DNA of 64,000 bases from the NCBI GenBank assembly GCA_937922805.1, contig CALAJV010000011.1, positions 62,001 through 126,000 of the forward strand. The letters are read 5' to 3'. The stretch's first letter is position 1; each line of letters opens with the position of its first letter. Made by a program: the position numbers and the translations under genes. Shown here piece by piece: positions 1 to 7,107 of this stretch. The notes beneath the pieces were generated by a model, which saw only the letters and a list, made by a program, of their open reading frames with translations, was not told the DNA's origin and did no database searches. Source of the DNA: an uncultured Acidimicrobiales bacterium. Lineage in GTDB: Bacteria; Actinomycetota; Acidimicrobiia; Acidimicrobiales; SZUA-35.

Positions 1-635
1 ACTTGCTGGAACGAGCAAACCAGGCTTTGAAGACGCTAGAGCGCTATCGGGCCCGGCTGGATGTCGTTGCTCGAAAACTGTCAGCATTGGAAATCCAAGA
101 CCTCGTGACGACCCGACATGCAACCGAGGTTCTGCAGCGAGCCGAAATAGTGGTCCGAATCTCAGGCGAGATTGAACAAAATCTTGTCGAGCTTGGAACC
201 GATGGTCGGCTTGTCGGACTACAGCTTGAAGAGCTCATGGGTGGGGTAGAAGATGACCGACGGTTGTTGATTCTCGACTACATTCGACCCTGGTCGACGA
301 TGTCGGTGAAAGAAGCAATGGCAGCGCTCGGGGCTCTCGATGACAACGCATTGTTTGATGATCAACGCTTGGCCGAAGCGCTCGACTTTGTGGAGCGAGA
401 TACCGACGTTGATGATCCCACTGAAGCTCGTGGCTTTCGCCTTCTGTCGAAACTGCCAGGGGTCAACGATGACCACGTAATTCGCGTGGTAGAACATTTC
501 GGCAGCCTTCGAAAAGTTTTCAACGCGTCAACGTCTGAGCTCGAAGCGGTTGACGGAATCGCTCCGAGTCGAGCCAAGGCGCTTAAGCAAGGAACTGTTC
601 GGTTGGCGGAAGAGTCGGTTATCGACCGATACTAG
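1..635 (+). CDS. disA: DNA integrity scanning protein DisA, C-terminal part (partial)
   Basis: DisA makes cyclic di-AMP from two ATP and scans DNA for branched structures. Only the last 210 residues or so lie in the window. They begin in the helical linker (NQALKTLERYRARLD) and end in the helix-hairpin-helix DNA-binding domain, seen as the hairpin-like stretches LSKLPGVNDDHV and VDGIAPSRAKALKQG. The diadenylate cyclase domain must lie to the left of base 1. The frame is open to the window edge, so the TTG at base 3 is an internal leucine codon and not a start. In many actinobacteria disA follows radA; that cannot be checked here. The family assignment is firm for the linker plus HhH layout. 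Confidence 0.86.
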   Translation, partial: LLERANQALKTLERYRARLDVVARKLSALEIQDLVTTRHATEVLQRAEIVVRISGEIEQNLVELGTDGRLVGLQLEELMGGVEDDRRLLILDYIRPWSTMSVKEAMAALGALDDNALFDDQRLAEALDFVERDTDVDDPTEARGFRLLSKLPGVNDDHVIRVVEHFGSLRKVFNASTSELEAVDGIAPSRAKALKQGTVRLAEESVIDRY

Positions 636-736
636 AGCGCACAGCCCTTTATGGCTGCGCTTCCTAGCAGTTGACCAGACAACGTCAGGTGTCTCGAATG
701 TAGCTTCGAGACGACTGGGTCTAGAGGTATCGGAAA

Positions 737-1399
737 ATGGAAATTGAGCTAGCGTCGGGCGCTCCCGCCGACCTGTATCCCTGCATTGGTGCCACCCGCG
801 GACTTGTAATCGTGCCCGACATGTTGGGCAGGAGGCCGCTCTACAACGAGATGGCAGAATCGATGGCAACCACTAGGGCATGGAACGTCATCGTTATAGA
901 ACCGTTTCGTCGTCGGGAATTTGCCACCTCTGGTACAGAGGAACGGCACGCCTTGATGCCAGAGATGAACGACGACGATGTCGTCGGCGACATGGTCGAT
1001 GCAGCTAACCGGCTCGAAGTAGAGCCAGTTGGACTCGTTGGGTTTTGCATGGGTGGCATGTATTCGTTTAAAGCGTCGGCATCCCATCGATTCGACAGAA
1101 TTGTCAGTTTCTACGGGATGATTCGACTTCCAGAACATTGGAAGGGGCCGAATCAGCGAGAGCCTTTGGCTTTGCTAAAGCACTCCGACAACCACCAGTC
1201 GATTTTGGCGATTGTAGGAACTGAAGATCATTACACCCCACCTAATGATGTCGACGATCTAGAAAAAACAGGAGTTCAGGTAGTCCGATATGAAGGAGCC
1301 GACCATGGGTTCGTCCATGATCCATCCCGGCCGGCCTACCGGCCCGGTGACGCGGCTGACGCATGGTCTCGAGCATATGCTCATCTCGTTGCTCGATAG
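737..1399 (+). CDS. Dienelactone hydrolase family protein
   Basis: A 220-residue alpha/beta hydrolase of the dienelactone hydrolase type. The nucleophile elbow is GFCMGG with cysteine 104, as in true dienelactone hydrolases, rather than the serine of most hydrolases. The acid and base of the triad are visible as the Asp in EDHYTP and the His in DHGF near the end. Family members open lactone rings, for example in chlorocatechol breakdown, but many act on unknown esters, so the substrate is not known. The gene stands alone 101 bases after disA and converges with the Crp-family gene; the two stop codons sit in a short inverted repeat. Cytoplasmic; no signal peptide is seen. Confidence 0.8.
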   Translation: MEIELASGAPADLYPCIGATRGLVIVPDMLGRRPLYNEMAESMATTRAWNVIVIEPFRRREFATSGTEERHALMPEMNDDDVVGDMVDAANRLEVEPVGLVGFCMGGMYSFKASASHRFDRIVSFYGMIRLPEHWKGPNQREPLALLKHSDNHQSILAIVGTEDHYTPPNDVDDLEKTGVQVVRYEGADHGFVHDPSRPAYRPGDAADAWSRAYAHLVAR

Positions 1400-1409
1400 T
1401 CGGGCGTAG

Positions 1410-2069
1410 CTATCGGGAGCGAAGTTCTAACTGGTCGCGGTTGAGAATGAAGTATCTGCGATCTCGTTGTTCAATCCAGCCTAGTTTTACGAACGAAGCG
1501 ATGGCCTTATTAACTCGCTCTCGGCTGGCTCCTATCATTCCGGCTAATTCTTCCTGTGTGACTGGCAAAGAAAAGTCGTTGGCGTCGCCGGCCACTTCCA
1601 GCAATCGCTTCGCGGTCCGTCCTGTCACATCTAGGAAAACGGAGTCGGCCAGAATGCTGTCCGCCTTGCGTAGCCTTGTTGTTAGGAGTTCAACTGCTCG
1701 CCACAGCATCGCTGGTCGCTCGGAGTAGATCTTCATAACTGCTTCATAGGGAATCGCTACGAGTTCTGATGGTTCGAGGCACCGTCCATCAGTTGAACGA
1801 TTTTGGCCATCGAACATTGGCATTTCGCCGAACAGGTCGCCCGGTTGCATTAACGCCACCACCGACTCTCGTCCATCAAACGAGCGGTTTACCATCGCTA
1901 GTCGACCGTGGACTACTACAAATAGTTCCCTTGATTCGTCGTTTTCCTTGAAGACGAAATCACCGCGTCGAAGTTCAATGGATCGAGTTTTAGCCTCGAG
2001 TTCAAGCAAGCTAGCTTCGTCGAGATCCTTAAAAAGAGTTACGGTCCTCAGTTCATCAATGCGGGGCAT
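1410..2069 (-). CDS. Crp/Fnr-family transcriptional regulator
   Basis: A 219-residue regulator with an N-terminal cyclic-nucleotide-binding beta-barrel (about residues 10-125, with the phosphate-binding-cassette-like motif GDLFGEMPMF) and a C-terminal winged helix (about 145-215, recognition helix around TQEELAGMIGASRERVNKAI). This layout matches the actinobacterial Crp/GlxR group, which controls carbon and respiratory genes on binding cAMP. There is no iron-sulfur cysteine cluster of the Fnr type. No clear Shine-Dalgarno lies before the ATG; a TAGCGT hexamer ends 7 bases upstream, which would suit a leaderless transcript. It is divergent from ispDF across a 278-base region with a 27-base dyad that could be an autoregulatory operator; the last point is inference. 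Confidence 0.86.
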   Translation of the reverse strand: MPRIDELRTVTLFKDLDEASLLELEAKTRSIELRRGDFVFKENDESRELFVVVHGRLAMVNRSFDGRESVVALMQPGDLFGEMPMFDGQNRSTDGRCLEPSELVAIPYEAVMKIYSERPAMLWRAVELLTTRLRKADSILADSVFLDVTGRTAKRLLEVAGDANDFSLPVTQEELAGMIGASRERVNKAIASFVKLGWIEQRDRRYFILNRDQLELRSR

Positions 2070-2121
2070 ATAAAGAACGCTAGACCATTACAGGGCCCAG
2101 TGGAGACACAGGCCACACTTG

Positions 2122-2148
2122 TGATCCCGATACTTGGTATCAGGATCA
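2122..2148. promoter_or_regulatory. 27-base dyad in the crp/ispDF divergent region
   Basis: TGATCC and GGATCA form the outer arms, GATAC and GTATC the inner arms, with one C/A mismatch between them and a TTG centre. The dyad lies between two divergent genes, 53 bases upstream of the Crp-family start and about 200 bases upstream of ispDF. It does not match the classical Crp half site TGTGA-N6-TCACA. It could be an operator for another dimeric regulator, or an RNA hairpin. Confidence 0.4.
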
Positions 2149-2347
2149 ACGATGTGTCGATCAATTGCCGCAATATCCCTAGTTCGTTAGACCCGAGTCT
2201 TACAGTCTATGGTCGATCGCGTGCTGGTAACGTCTCGTCGATCCGGCTGCTGGCTGAGCCAGATTTTGGCTTCCCAACCAAGTTCGGCTAGAGCCAGTCT
2301 GATCTGAGTTGTCCTCCAGCGCTTAGTAGACCAGGTATGGTCGGTCT

Positions 2348-3541
2348 ATGGAGCTCTGGGCTGTCGTTGTTGCGGGTGGCTCGGGGACTAGGTTCGGCCG
2401 ACCAAAGCAGCTAGAGCTCCTCGGTGGACGCAGAGTGATAGACCGCTCGATTGAGATGGTGAAGCCTCATGTCTCTGGCGTGGTTGTTGTTGGGTCCGAC
2501 CAGTTGGGGACGGCCCAAACCCTTGGAGCTGACGCCCTTGTGCCTGGCGGCGAAACCCGATCTGGCTCGGTTCGCGCTGGTCTCGATGCTTTGCCTGAGT
2601 CGGCAACCCATGTACTGGTTCACGATGCGGCCCGCCCGCTCGTGACCGCCGAGGTAGTGGCCCGAGTAGTTGCGTCGCTTGAATCTGGGTCGTCGGCGGT
2701 CGTGCCGGTCGTCCCGGTAGTCGATACCTTGCGTGGCCGTAACGGAGCGACCGTTAACCGAGATGACCTTGTAGCGGTACAGACGCCTCAGGGGTTCACT
2801 ATTGATCAGCTAGTCACCGCCCACCAAAGCGGCGAGACTGCTACTGACGACGCATCGTTGGTCGAACGTAGCGGCGCCACGGTTGTGCACGTTGAGGGGG
2901 TCAGCGAGAATATTAAGATTACGTATGAGGCTGATTTGGCCGTGGCAGAGACGATACTCGGGCTGCGAGAAACCACGACAATTCTGAACAGCGACAAAGC
3001 AAACGCGTCAGCTGAGTCGTCGAATGACAACGCAGTTAGATCAAGGAGCACTGGAGTAGGCACGATGAGGATCGGGCAAGGATTTGACGTTCACCCGTGG
3101 GCCGAGGACCAAGCAAAGAGACTTGTTCTTGGCGGCGTGACGTTCCCAGATCATGTTGGGTTAGCTGGCCACAGCGATGCTGACGCTATAGCCCACGCCT
3201 GCACTGATGCGATCCTAGGAGCGACCGGCATCGGTGATATCGGACAAATGTTCCCAGACACCGACGACCGATTGGCAGGGGCCAACAGCATCAAGCTTTT
3301 AGCGTTGGCCGCGGCAGAAGTCGTCCGGTCGGGTTGGGCAATAGTAAACATCGACTGCACTGTTGTGCTTGACGAGCCCAAGATTGCCCCGGTACGGGGC
3401 GAGATGGAGCAGAATCTTGCCGTAGCTGTCGGGGCCCCAGTTACGGTGAAGGGAAAGCGGACCGAGGGACTGTCTGACTTACAGCAGGGCGTGCGTTGTT
3501 ATGCTGTAGCTCTGCTGGAAAGCGTCACCCTCAGTAGCTAA
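2348..3541 (+). CDS. ispDF: Bifunctional IspD/IspF (MEP pathway) fusion
   Basis: A 397-residue fusion of two non-adjacent enzymes of the methylerythritol phosphate route to isoprenoids. Residues 1-210 are IspD, which joins CTP to methylerythritol 4-phosphate; the nucleotide-binding loop GGSGTRFGRPKQ and VHDAARPLV are visible. A linker of about 30 residues follows. IspF starts at residue 240 (RIGQGFDVHPW, metal ligands Asp247 and His249; GHSDADA; MFPDTD) and makes the cyclic diphosphate. The usual joining enzyme IspE is elsewhere. The IspF part still begins with a methionine codon, a sign of fusion from two adjoining genes. The ATG is preceded by TATGGT six bases upstream, which would fit a leaderless promoter. 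Confidence 0.93.
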   Translation: MELWAVVVAGGSGTRFGRPKQLELLGGRRVIDRSIEMVKPHVSGVVVVGSDQLGTAQTLGADALVPGGETRSGSVRAGLDALPESATHVLVHDAARPLVTAEVVARVVASLESGSSAVVPVVPVVDTLRGRNGATVNRDDLVAVQTPQGFTIDQLVTAHQSGETATDDASLVERSGATVVHVEGVSENIKITYEADLAVAETILGLRETTTILNSDKANASAESSNDNAVRSRSTGVGTMRIGQGFDVHPWAEDQAKRLVLGGVTFPDHVGLAGHSDADAIAHACTDAILGATGIGDIGQMFPDTDDRLAGANSIKLLALAAAEVVRSGWAIVNIDCTVVLDEPKIAPVRGEMEQNLAVAVGAPVTVKGKRTEGLSDLQQGVRCYAVALLESVTLSS

Positions 3542-3547
3542 ACAATA

Positions 3548-3574
3548 GTTGAGCCAGCGCAACGGCGGCTCAAC
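3548..3574 (+). terminator. Stem-loop after ispDF
   Basis: GTTGAGCC and GGCTCAAC form a perfect 8-base-pair stem with an 11-base loop, starting 7 bases after the ispDF stop. No direct U-run follows, which is common for actinobacterial terminators, so termination is probable but not certain. Confidence 0.5.
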
Positions 3575-3653
3575 TCTAAAGTAGAAGCATTTTTGCGTAG
3601 GCCTCGGCTCTAACTAACTAGAGGGTAGGCGTCAACTAGAGGAGCGAATATCG

Positions 3654-4670
3654 ATGGCAGGCCCGAGAAAGCGGTCAAACGCTGGCCCTAAAAAAGGTGG
3701 CGGTCGTCGGGGTGGCCCGGCCGCGGACTCAATTAGGGGTCGGGGAGGCGCGAAAAGCAACAGTGAGCGTGGCCGTAGCGAACGATCTCCGAGCGGTAGG
3801 GCAGGCAGCAGTGGGAAAGGTCGTAGTGGGGACGATTCGGGTCGATCACCGCGAGGTCCGGCCAAGCGGTCAGTATCAGATGGTCGAGGAGGGCGGAAAG
3901 GTGGATCCCGGGCCGGTAAAGGTCTCGGCGGAGATCAAGTGGAGGGCCGCCAGGCGGTAAGAGAGTTGTTGTTGGCTGGCCGTCGGTCAGTGCGAGAGAT
4001 TTTTATTGCCGAAGACTTGGCTGAGAGCGACATCATCGCCGATATCGAGGGGTTAAGTCGAGAGCTTGGTGTCCCGTGTCGAACAGTTTCGCGCCGCCGA
4101 CTATCTGCTGAGGCGCTCACCGAATCTCATCAAGGCGTGGTCGCACGAGCTCAAGCGGTGGAGCCAGCCGACTTTTCTGAGCTTTGTTCTGACCCAAAGG
4201 GATTTCTCGTCGTTCTCGATGGCGTTACCGACCCCGGAAACTTGGGAACAATCCTGCGAACGGCTGAATGCAGCGGCGTAACTGGCGTTGTTCTCGGTCG
4301 CCATCGTTCTGCCCGTCTTTCCCCGACTGTTACCAAAGCAGCAGCTGGTGCGGTTGAACACGTTCCGGTCGCAGCAGTAGGCGGTATTCCAACTGCGATA
4401 GCTGATCTAAAGAAGGCCGGGGTGCTGACGGTCGGATTGGACGGGGGCGGTGATCGGTCCGTTTTTGACCTGCCAGTTGCGGCCAGCGGCCCAATTGCGC
4501 TGGTTCTTGGGGCCGAAGGTCAGGGTTTAAGCCGATTGGTGAGGGAGCGAGTTGATATAATGGCGTCGATACCTCTCAGAGGTAACCTCAACAGTTTGAA
4601 CGTTGCGATGGCAACCGCCGTAGCATGTTTTGAAGTGGTGCGATTACGGCACCAAAGCGATTCGAAGTAA
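3654..4670 (+). CDS. rlmB: TrmH/SpoU-family rRNA 2'-O-methyltransferase (RlmB-like) with basic tail
   Basis: A SPOUT methyltransferase of 338 residues. The first 100 residues are a disordered Arg/Gly/Ser-rich tail (for example GGGRRGG, RGRGG), which RlmB from model bacteria lacks. Residues about 102-170 form the SpoU substrate-binding domain (EGRQAVRELLLAGRRSV), and about 185-330 the knotted catalytic domain with the three SpoU motifs DPGNLGTILRTAE, LVLGAEGQGLS and SLNVAMATAVACFE. The family methylates a 2'-hydroxyl using SAM; RlmB targets G2251 of 23S rRNA. In actinobacteria this gene often follows cysS, whereas here it follows ispDF by 112 bases. A good ribosome site (AGAGGAG) precedes the ATG. 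Confidence 0.85.
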   Translation: MAGPRKRSNAGPKKGGGRRGGPAADSIRGRGGAKSNSERGRSERSPSGRAGSSGKGRSGDDSGRSPRGPAKRSVSDGRGGRKGGSRAGKGLGGDQVEGRQAVRELLLAGRRSVREIFIAEDLAESDIIADIEGLSRELGVPCRTVSRRRLSAEALTESHQGVVARAQAVEPADFSELCSDPKGFLVVLDGVTDPGNLGTILRTAECSGVTGVVLGRHRSARLSPTVTKAAAGAVEHVPVAAVGGIPTAIADLKKAGVLTVGLDGGGDRSVFDLPVAASGPIALVLGAEGQGLSRLVRERVDIMASIPLRGNLNSLNVAMATAVACFEVVRLRHQSDSK

Positions 4671-4772
4671 AAACGCTAGTCGGACCGGCGGACCTACCAC
4701 CGCCTGCGGCTCAGTACCTAACTGGGCCCCCGACTAAGCTGATGTCAGATACGTGACTAGGGAGGCGTTACC

Positions 4773-6743
4773 GTGACACAGGCGAGTTACACCGCGTGGG
4801 ATGGGGAATCATACGAATGGCCTCCGCCAGTTGGGTGGTACGAAGCATCCGATCAACGATGGTGGCCAGAGGGATACGGTCCACCTCCACCGGCGGCTCC
4901 AGAGCCAGTCGTGGCTCAAACAGCCGACCCTGCGCCCGCCCCGGTGGCCGAGCAGACTGATCCGAGCCCGCAGCCAGCGATGGATCAGAGTCCGACGCCA
5001 GCGCCAGACTCAGGGGTCCACAGCGACCCGTACGCAACAATGCCGCCTCAGTCTGTTGGAGCAGCTCCGAGTTCGCAGAAGTCGACGCCGACTGTCCGTG
5101 ACGTCGAGGCTCCCGGCCCACTCAGCGCCGACAACGACAATAGCAACGACGGCCCGAGCCTCGGACAACCTGGTGTAGCCGGGGCTGGCGTTTTGGGCGC
5201 CGCTGCGGCTACTGCTGGTGGTCTTGCTGCTTCTGGTAAGGATGCGTTGGGTGATGTAGCCGGTGATGTTGCTGGTCTTGGCGGTTCTGGTAAGGATGTG
5301 TTGGGCGATGTTGCTGGTCTTGGCGGTTCTGGTAAGGATGCGTTGGGTGATGTTGCTGGTGATGTAGCCGGTGGTCTTGGCGGTTCTGGTAAGGATGCGT
5401 TGGGTGATGTAGCTGGTGATGTAGCCGGTGGTCTTGGCGGTTCTGGTAAGGATGCGGTTGACGATGCCGGGGATTCGGTTCAAAATGCGGTGCCTCAATC
5501 GAGTGAGAGGTCTTTCGATCCTGGTGTCGACAGCGCACAAACACAGATCGTGCCGCCACCGTCGTCGCCTCCTCCTGGCGTATCGGTGTCGCCGGACTTA
5601 ACTGCTGAGCAGCCAAGCTACGGCGGTGCTCTCGAGGGAAGTCAGGTCGGCGTTAACGGCCCAAATGGCGACGCTCAGTTCCCGGCTCCAAGCCAAGGTC
5701 CGCCTGACGTGGCACCCCCAAGAACTGGATATGCCCCGACTCAGCACATGCCGCCTCCGGGCTCAAACGCTCAACCGACAACCGGCGCTGGTGAGTTTGC
5801 TCCTCCGGGACAACAGGTAGGGCACATGCCGCCTCCGGGACAACCGCAGTCGCCAGATCAGATGCCACCTCCCAACCAGATGCCACCTCCCAACCAAATG
5901 CCGCCGATCGGCCAGGCAGCGCCCGTTGGACAGGCCCCTTCTCCGGGCTTTGCGCCTCCCCAAAACCAAATGCCGCCCGAAGGGCAAATGCCAGTTGATG
6001 GACAGGCCACCCATCCGGGACAGATGTCTCCTCCTGGTCAAATGCCGGGTCCGGCTGGAGGTCAGTTTTCTGCTCCGAATCCGCAAGGGTCGTTCTCGCC
6101 ACCGCAGTACACACCGCACACTCCGCCAGGGGCGATTCCGGGTAGCGGTCCACAGATGAACGCGCCGGCGCCGCAGATGAACGCGCCGCAAGGTCAGTCT
6201 CCGATCTTGGCCCCACCGGTAGAGGAAAAGTCCGGCGGATCGATGATGAAGTTCTTACTCATCGGTCTTGGCGTATTGTTGCTCGCTGGATTGTCGTATG
6301 GCGCTTGGGCGCTATTCGGCGGTGGCGAAGTTGAATTGACAGGTCCTGGCAGCCTCGGCGATCCTCATCCAAGCTCACCTGGTGTCGATATCTTCTGGGC
6401 TGAACAGACCTGGTATATCGAAGTTGTTGAACCGGCCGCTATCGACGTTGAAACTGGGTTCGCAGACTCGGTCTCGACTCGGGTTCGCGTCACCAACAAG
6501 GCAAGCGCCGGATCGGCCTCACCGCTATCGGAGCTGACGTTCACCATGGTCACCCCCGACGGGGAAGTAATCACCGAGGAATGCCCGTTTAGCGATGATC
6601 CTCTGAATCTAGACATGTCAGTTGATGTGAACGGCCAGACAGAAGGCGACGTTTGCTTTATCGTGCCGGGAGGATCTACCGATGTCTTGCTCGGCATTGA
6701 ATCGAGCGAGGTTAAGGGCCGAGCTCACATGAGGACGAACTAG
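4773..6743 (+). CDS. Repeat-rich proline/glutamine membrane protein with N-terminal WW-like motif
   Basis: A 656-residue protein of unknown function. The N-terminus (PPVGWYEASDQRWWPEGYGPPPP) resembles the short DUF2510 tryptophan motif common in actinobacterial membrane proteins. Next come a Pro/Ala region, five tandem copies of GSGKD(A/V)LGDVAG (residues about 152-232), and a long Pro/Gln/Met-rich stretch with many MPPPGQ-like copies. One membrane segment (about 491-517, MKFLLIGLGVLLLAGLSYGAWALF) follows. The final 130 residues look like an extracytoplasmic Ig-like domain with two cysteines (TEECPF, GDVCF). The layout suggests a cytoplasmic low-complexity arm, one anchor and an outside sensor or binding domain. 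It starts at a GTG after GGGAGG. Function cannot be told from sequence. Confidence 0.75.
   Translation: MTQASYTAWDGESYEWPPPVGWYEASDQRWWPEGYGPPPPAAPEPVVAQTADPAPAPVAEQTDPSPQPAMDQSPTPAPDSGVHSDPYATMPPQSVGAAPSSQKSTPTVRDVEAPGPLSADNDNSNDGPSLGQPGVAGAGVLGAAAATAGGLAASGKDALGDVAGDVAGLGGSGKDVLGDVAGLGGSGKDALGDVAGDVAGGLGGSGKDALGDVAGDVAGGLGGSGKDAVDDAGDSVQNAVPQSSERSFDPGVDSAQTQIVPPPSSPPPGVSVSPDLTAEQPSYGGALEGSQVGVNGPNGDAQFPAPSQGPPDVAPPRTGYAPTQHMPPPGSNAQPTTGAGEFAPPGQQVGHMPPPGQPQSPDQMPPPNQMPPPNQMPPIGQAAPVGQAPSPGFAPPQNQMPPEGQMPVDGQATHPGQMSPPGQMPGPAGGQFSAPNPQGSFSPPQYTPHTPPGAIPGSGPQMNAPAPQMNAPQGQSPILAPPVEEKSGGSMMKFLLIGLGVLLLAGLSYGAWALFGGGEVELTGPGSLGDPHPSSPGVDIFWAEQTWYIEVVEPAAIDVETGFADSVSTRVRVTNKASAGSASPLSELTFTMVTPDGEVITEECPFSDDPLNLDMSVDVNGQTEGDVCFIVPGGSTDVLLGIESSEVKGRAHMRTN
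5231..5454 (+). repeat. In-frame tandem repeats, five copies, inside the proline-rich membrane protein
   Basis: The 14-mer TTCTGGTAAGGATG recurs at 5231, 5285, 5327, 5384 and 5441, spaced 54, 42, 57 and 57 bases, all multiples of three. The last units are almost identical at DNA level over 57 bases, with GGT/GTT/GCT codons reused each time. This points to recent expansion by slippage or unequal recombination. Confidence 0.9.
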
Positions 6744-6766
6744 CACAATCTCTCCTGATCTTTGCT

Positions 6767-6794
6767 GAGTCTGGCTCGTAATCGAGTCAGACTC
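6767..6794 (+). terminator. Strong hairpin between the membrane-protein gene and tRNA-Thr
   Basis: GAGTCTGGCTCG and CGAGTCAGACTC pair over 12 positions (one G-U) with a TAAT tetraloop. It lies 24 bases after the stop codon and 29 bases before the tRNA. No U-run follows. It probably ends the upstream transcript or marks a processing site before the tRNA. Confidence 0.55.
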
Positions 6795-6823
6795 CGCAAA
6801 TTGGGATTAGGATTGATGAATAC

Positions 6824-6896
6824 GCCCGGGTAGCTCAGCTGGCAGAGCGCCGCTCTTGTAAAGCGAAGGTCACGAGTTCGATTCTCGTCCCGGGCT
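6824..6896 (+). tRNA. tRNA-Thr (anticodon TGT)
   Basis: A full cloverleaf can be drawn. The acceptor stem GCCCGGG pairs with CCCGGGC, the D-stem is GCTC/GAGC, the anticodon loop CTTGTAA carries TGT at 6857-6859, and the T-arm ACGAG-TTCGATT-CTCGT is perfect. The first anticodon-stem pair is a C-A mismatch (6850/6866). The discriminator base is T and no CCA is encoded, so the tail must be added by the CCA enzyme. It reads ACA codons and other ACN codons by wobble. Confidence 0.95.
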
Positions 6897-6994
6897 CAAC
6901 TTCTTTCGGAACCACGGGTTAGATGGATTCGCCTCAGCCCAGTGGTCGTCGGCTGAATCTGACGCTCGCTGTCTGGCCGTCGGTCTTTGCGCGG

Positions 6995-7097
6995 GATTGC
7001 CTCGATCGAAGTCTTCACTACGGCTACGCTCTCGGTATTGGTTGTGGCCATGCTATGGCGCTGAACCGAGGCAATCGTTCGCCTATTCTTAGCCGTA
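6995..7097 (+). promoter_or_regulatory. Two crossing inverted repeats in the leader of the LytR_C gene
   Basis: Pair A is GATTGCCTCG (6995-7004) with CGAGGCAATC (7067-7076), ten perfect base pairs. Pair B is TACGGCTA (7019-7026) with TAGCCGTA (7090-7097), eight perfect base pairs. The right arm of B ends on the first A of the AGGAG ribosome site (7097-7101) of the gene starting at 7108. The pairs cross, so they can form a pseudoknot or exclude each other. A role in translation control is inference. Confidence 0.4.
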
Positions 7098-7107
7098 GGA
7101 GCTGATC

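Noticed and set aside
1394-1415. CGATAG/CTATCG hairpin between two convergent stop codons as a terminator
   Set aside because: Only six pairs with a 10-base loop, and both stop codons lie in the arms, so similarity of the arms could come from the stops themselves.
2100-2291. A 63-residue plus-strand open frame in the crp/ispDF gap
   Set aside because: No ribosome site, no recognisable fold and it lies across the dyad and the likely promoters.
5231-5454. Regularly spaced repeats that could look like a CRISPR array
   Set aside because: The spacing is 54, 42, 57 and 57 bases, all in frame. The intervals are themselves repeated coding sequence and not unique spacers.
5010-5616. Two minus-strand open frames across the tandem repeats (5010-5540 and 5209-5616)
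   Set aside because: They are antisense shadows of the repeated plus-strand codons; their apparent TRTAKTTGYIT repeats follow from the same DNA repeat, and neither has a ribosome site.
6923-7105. A 60-residue open frame after tRNA-Thr
   Set aside because: It covers the crossing inverted repeats and the ribosome site of the next gene; its composition is not protein-like and no start signal is seen.
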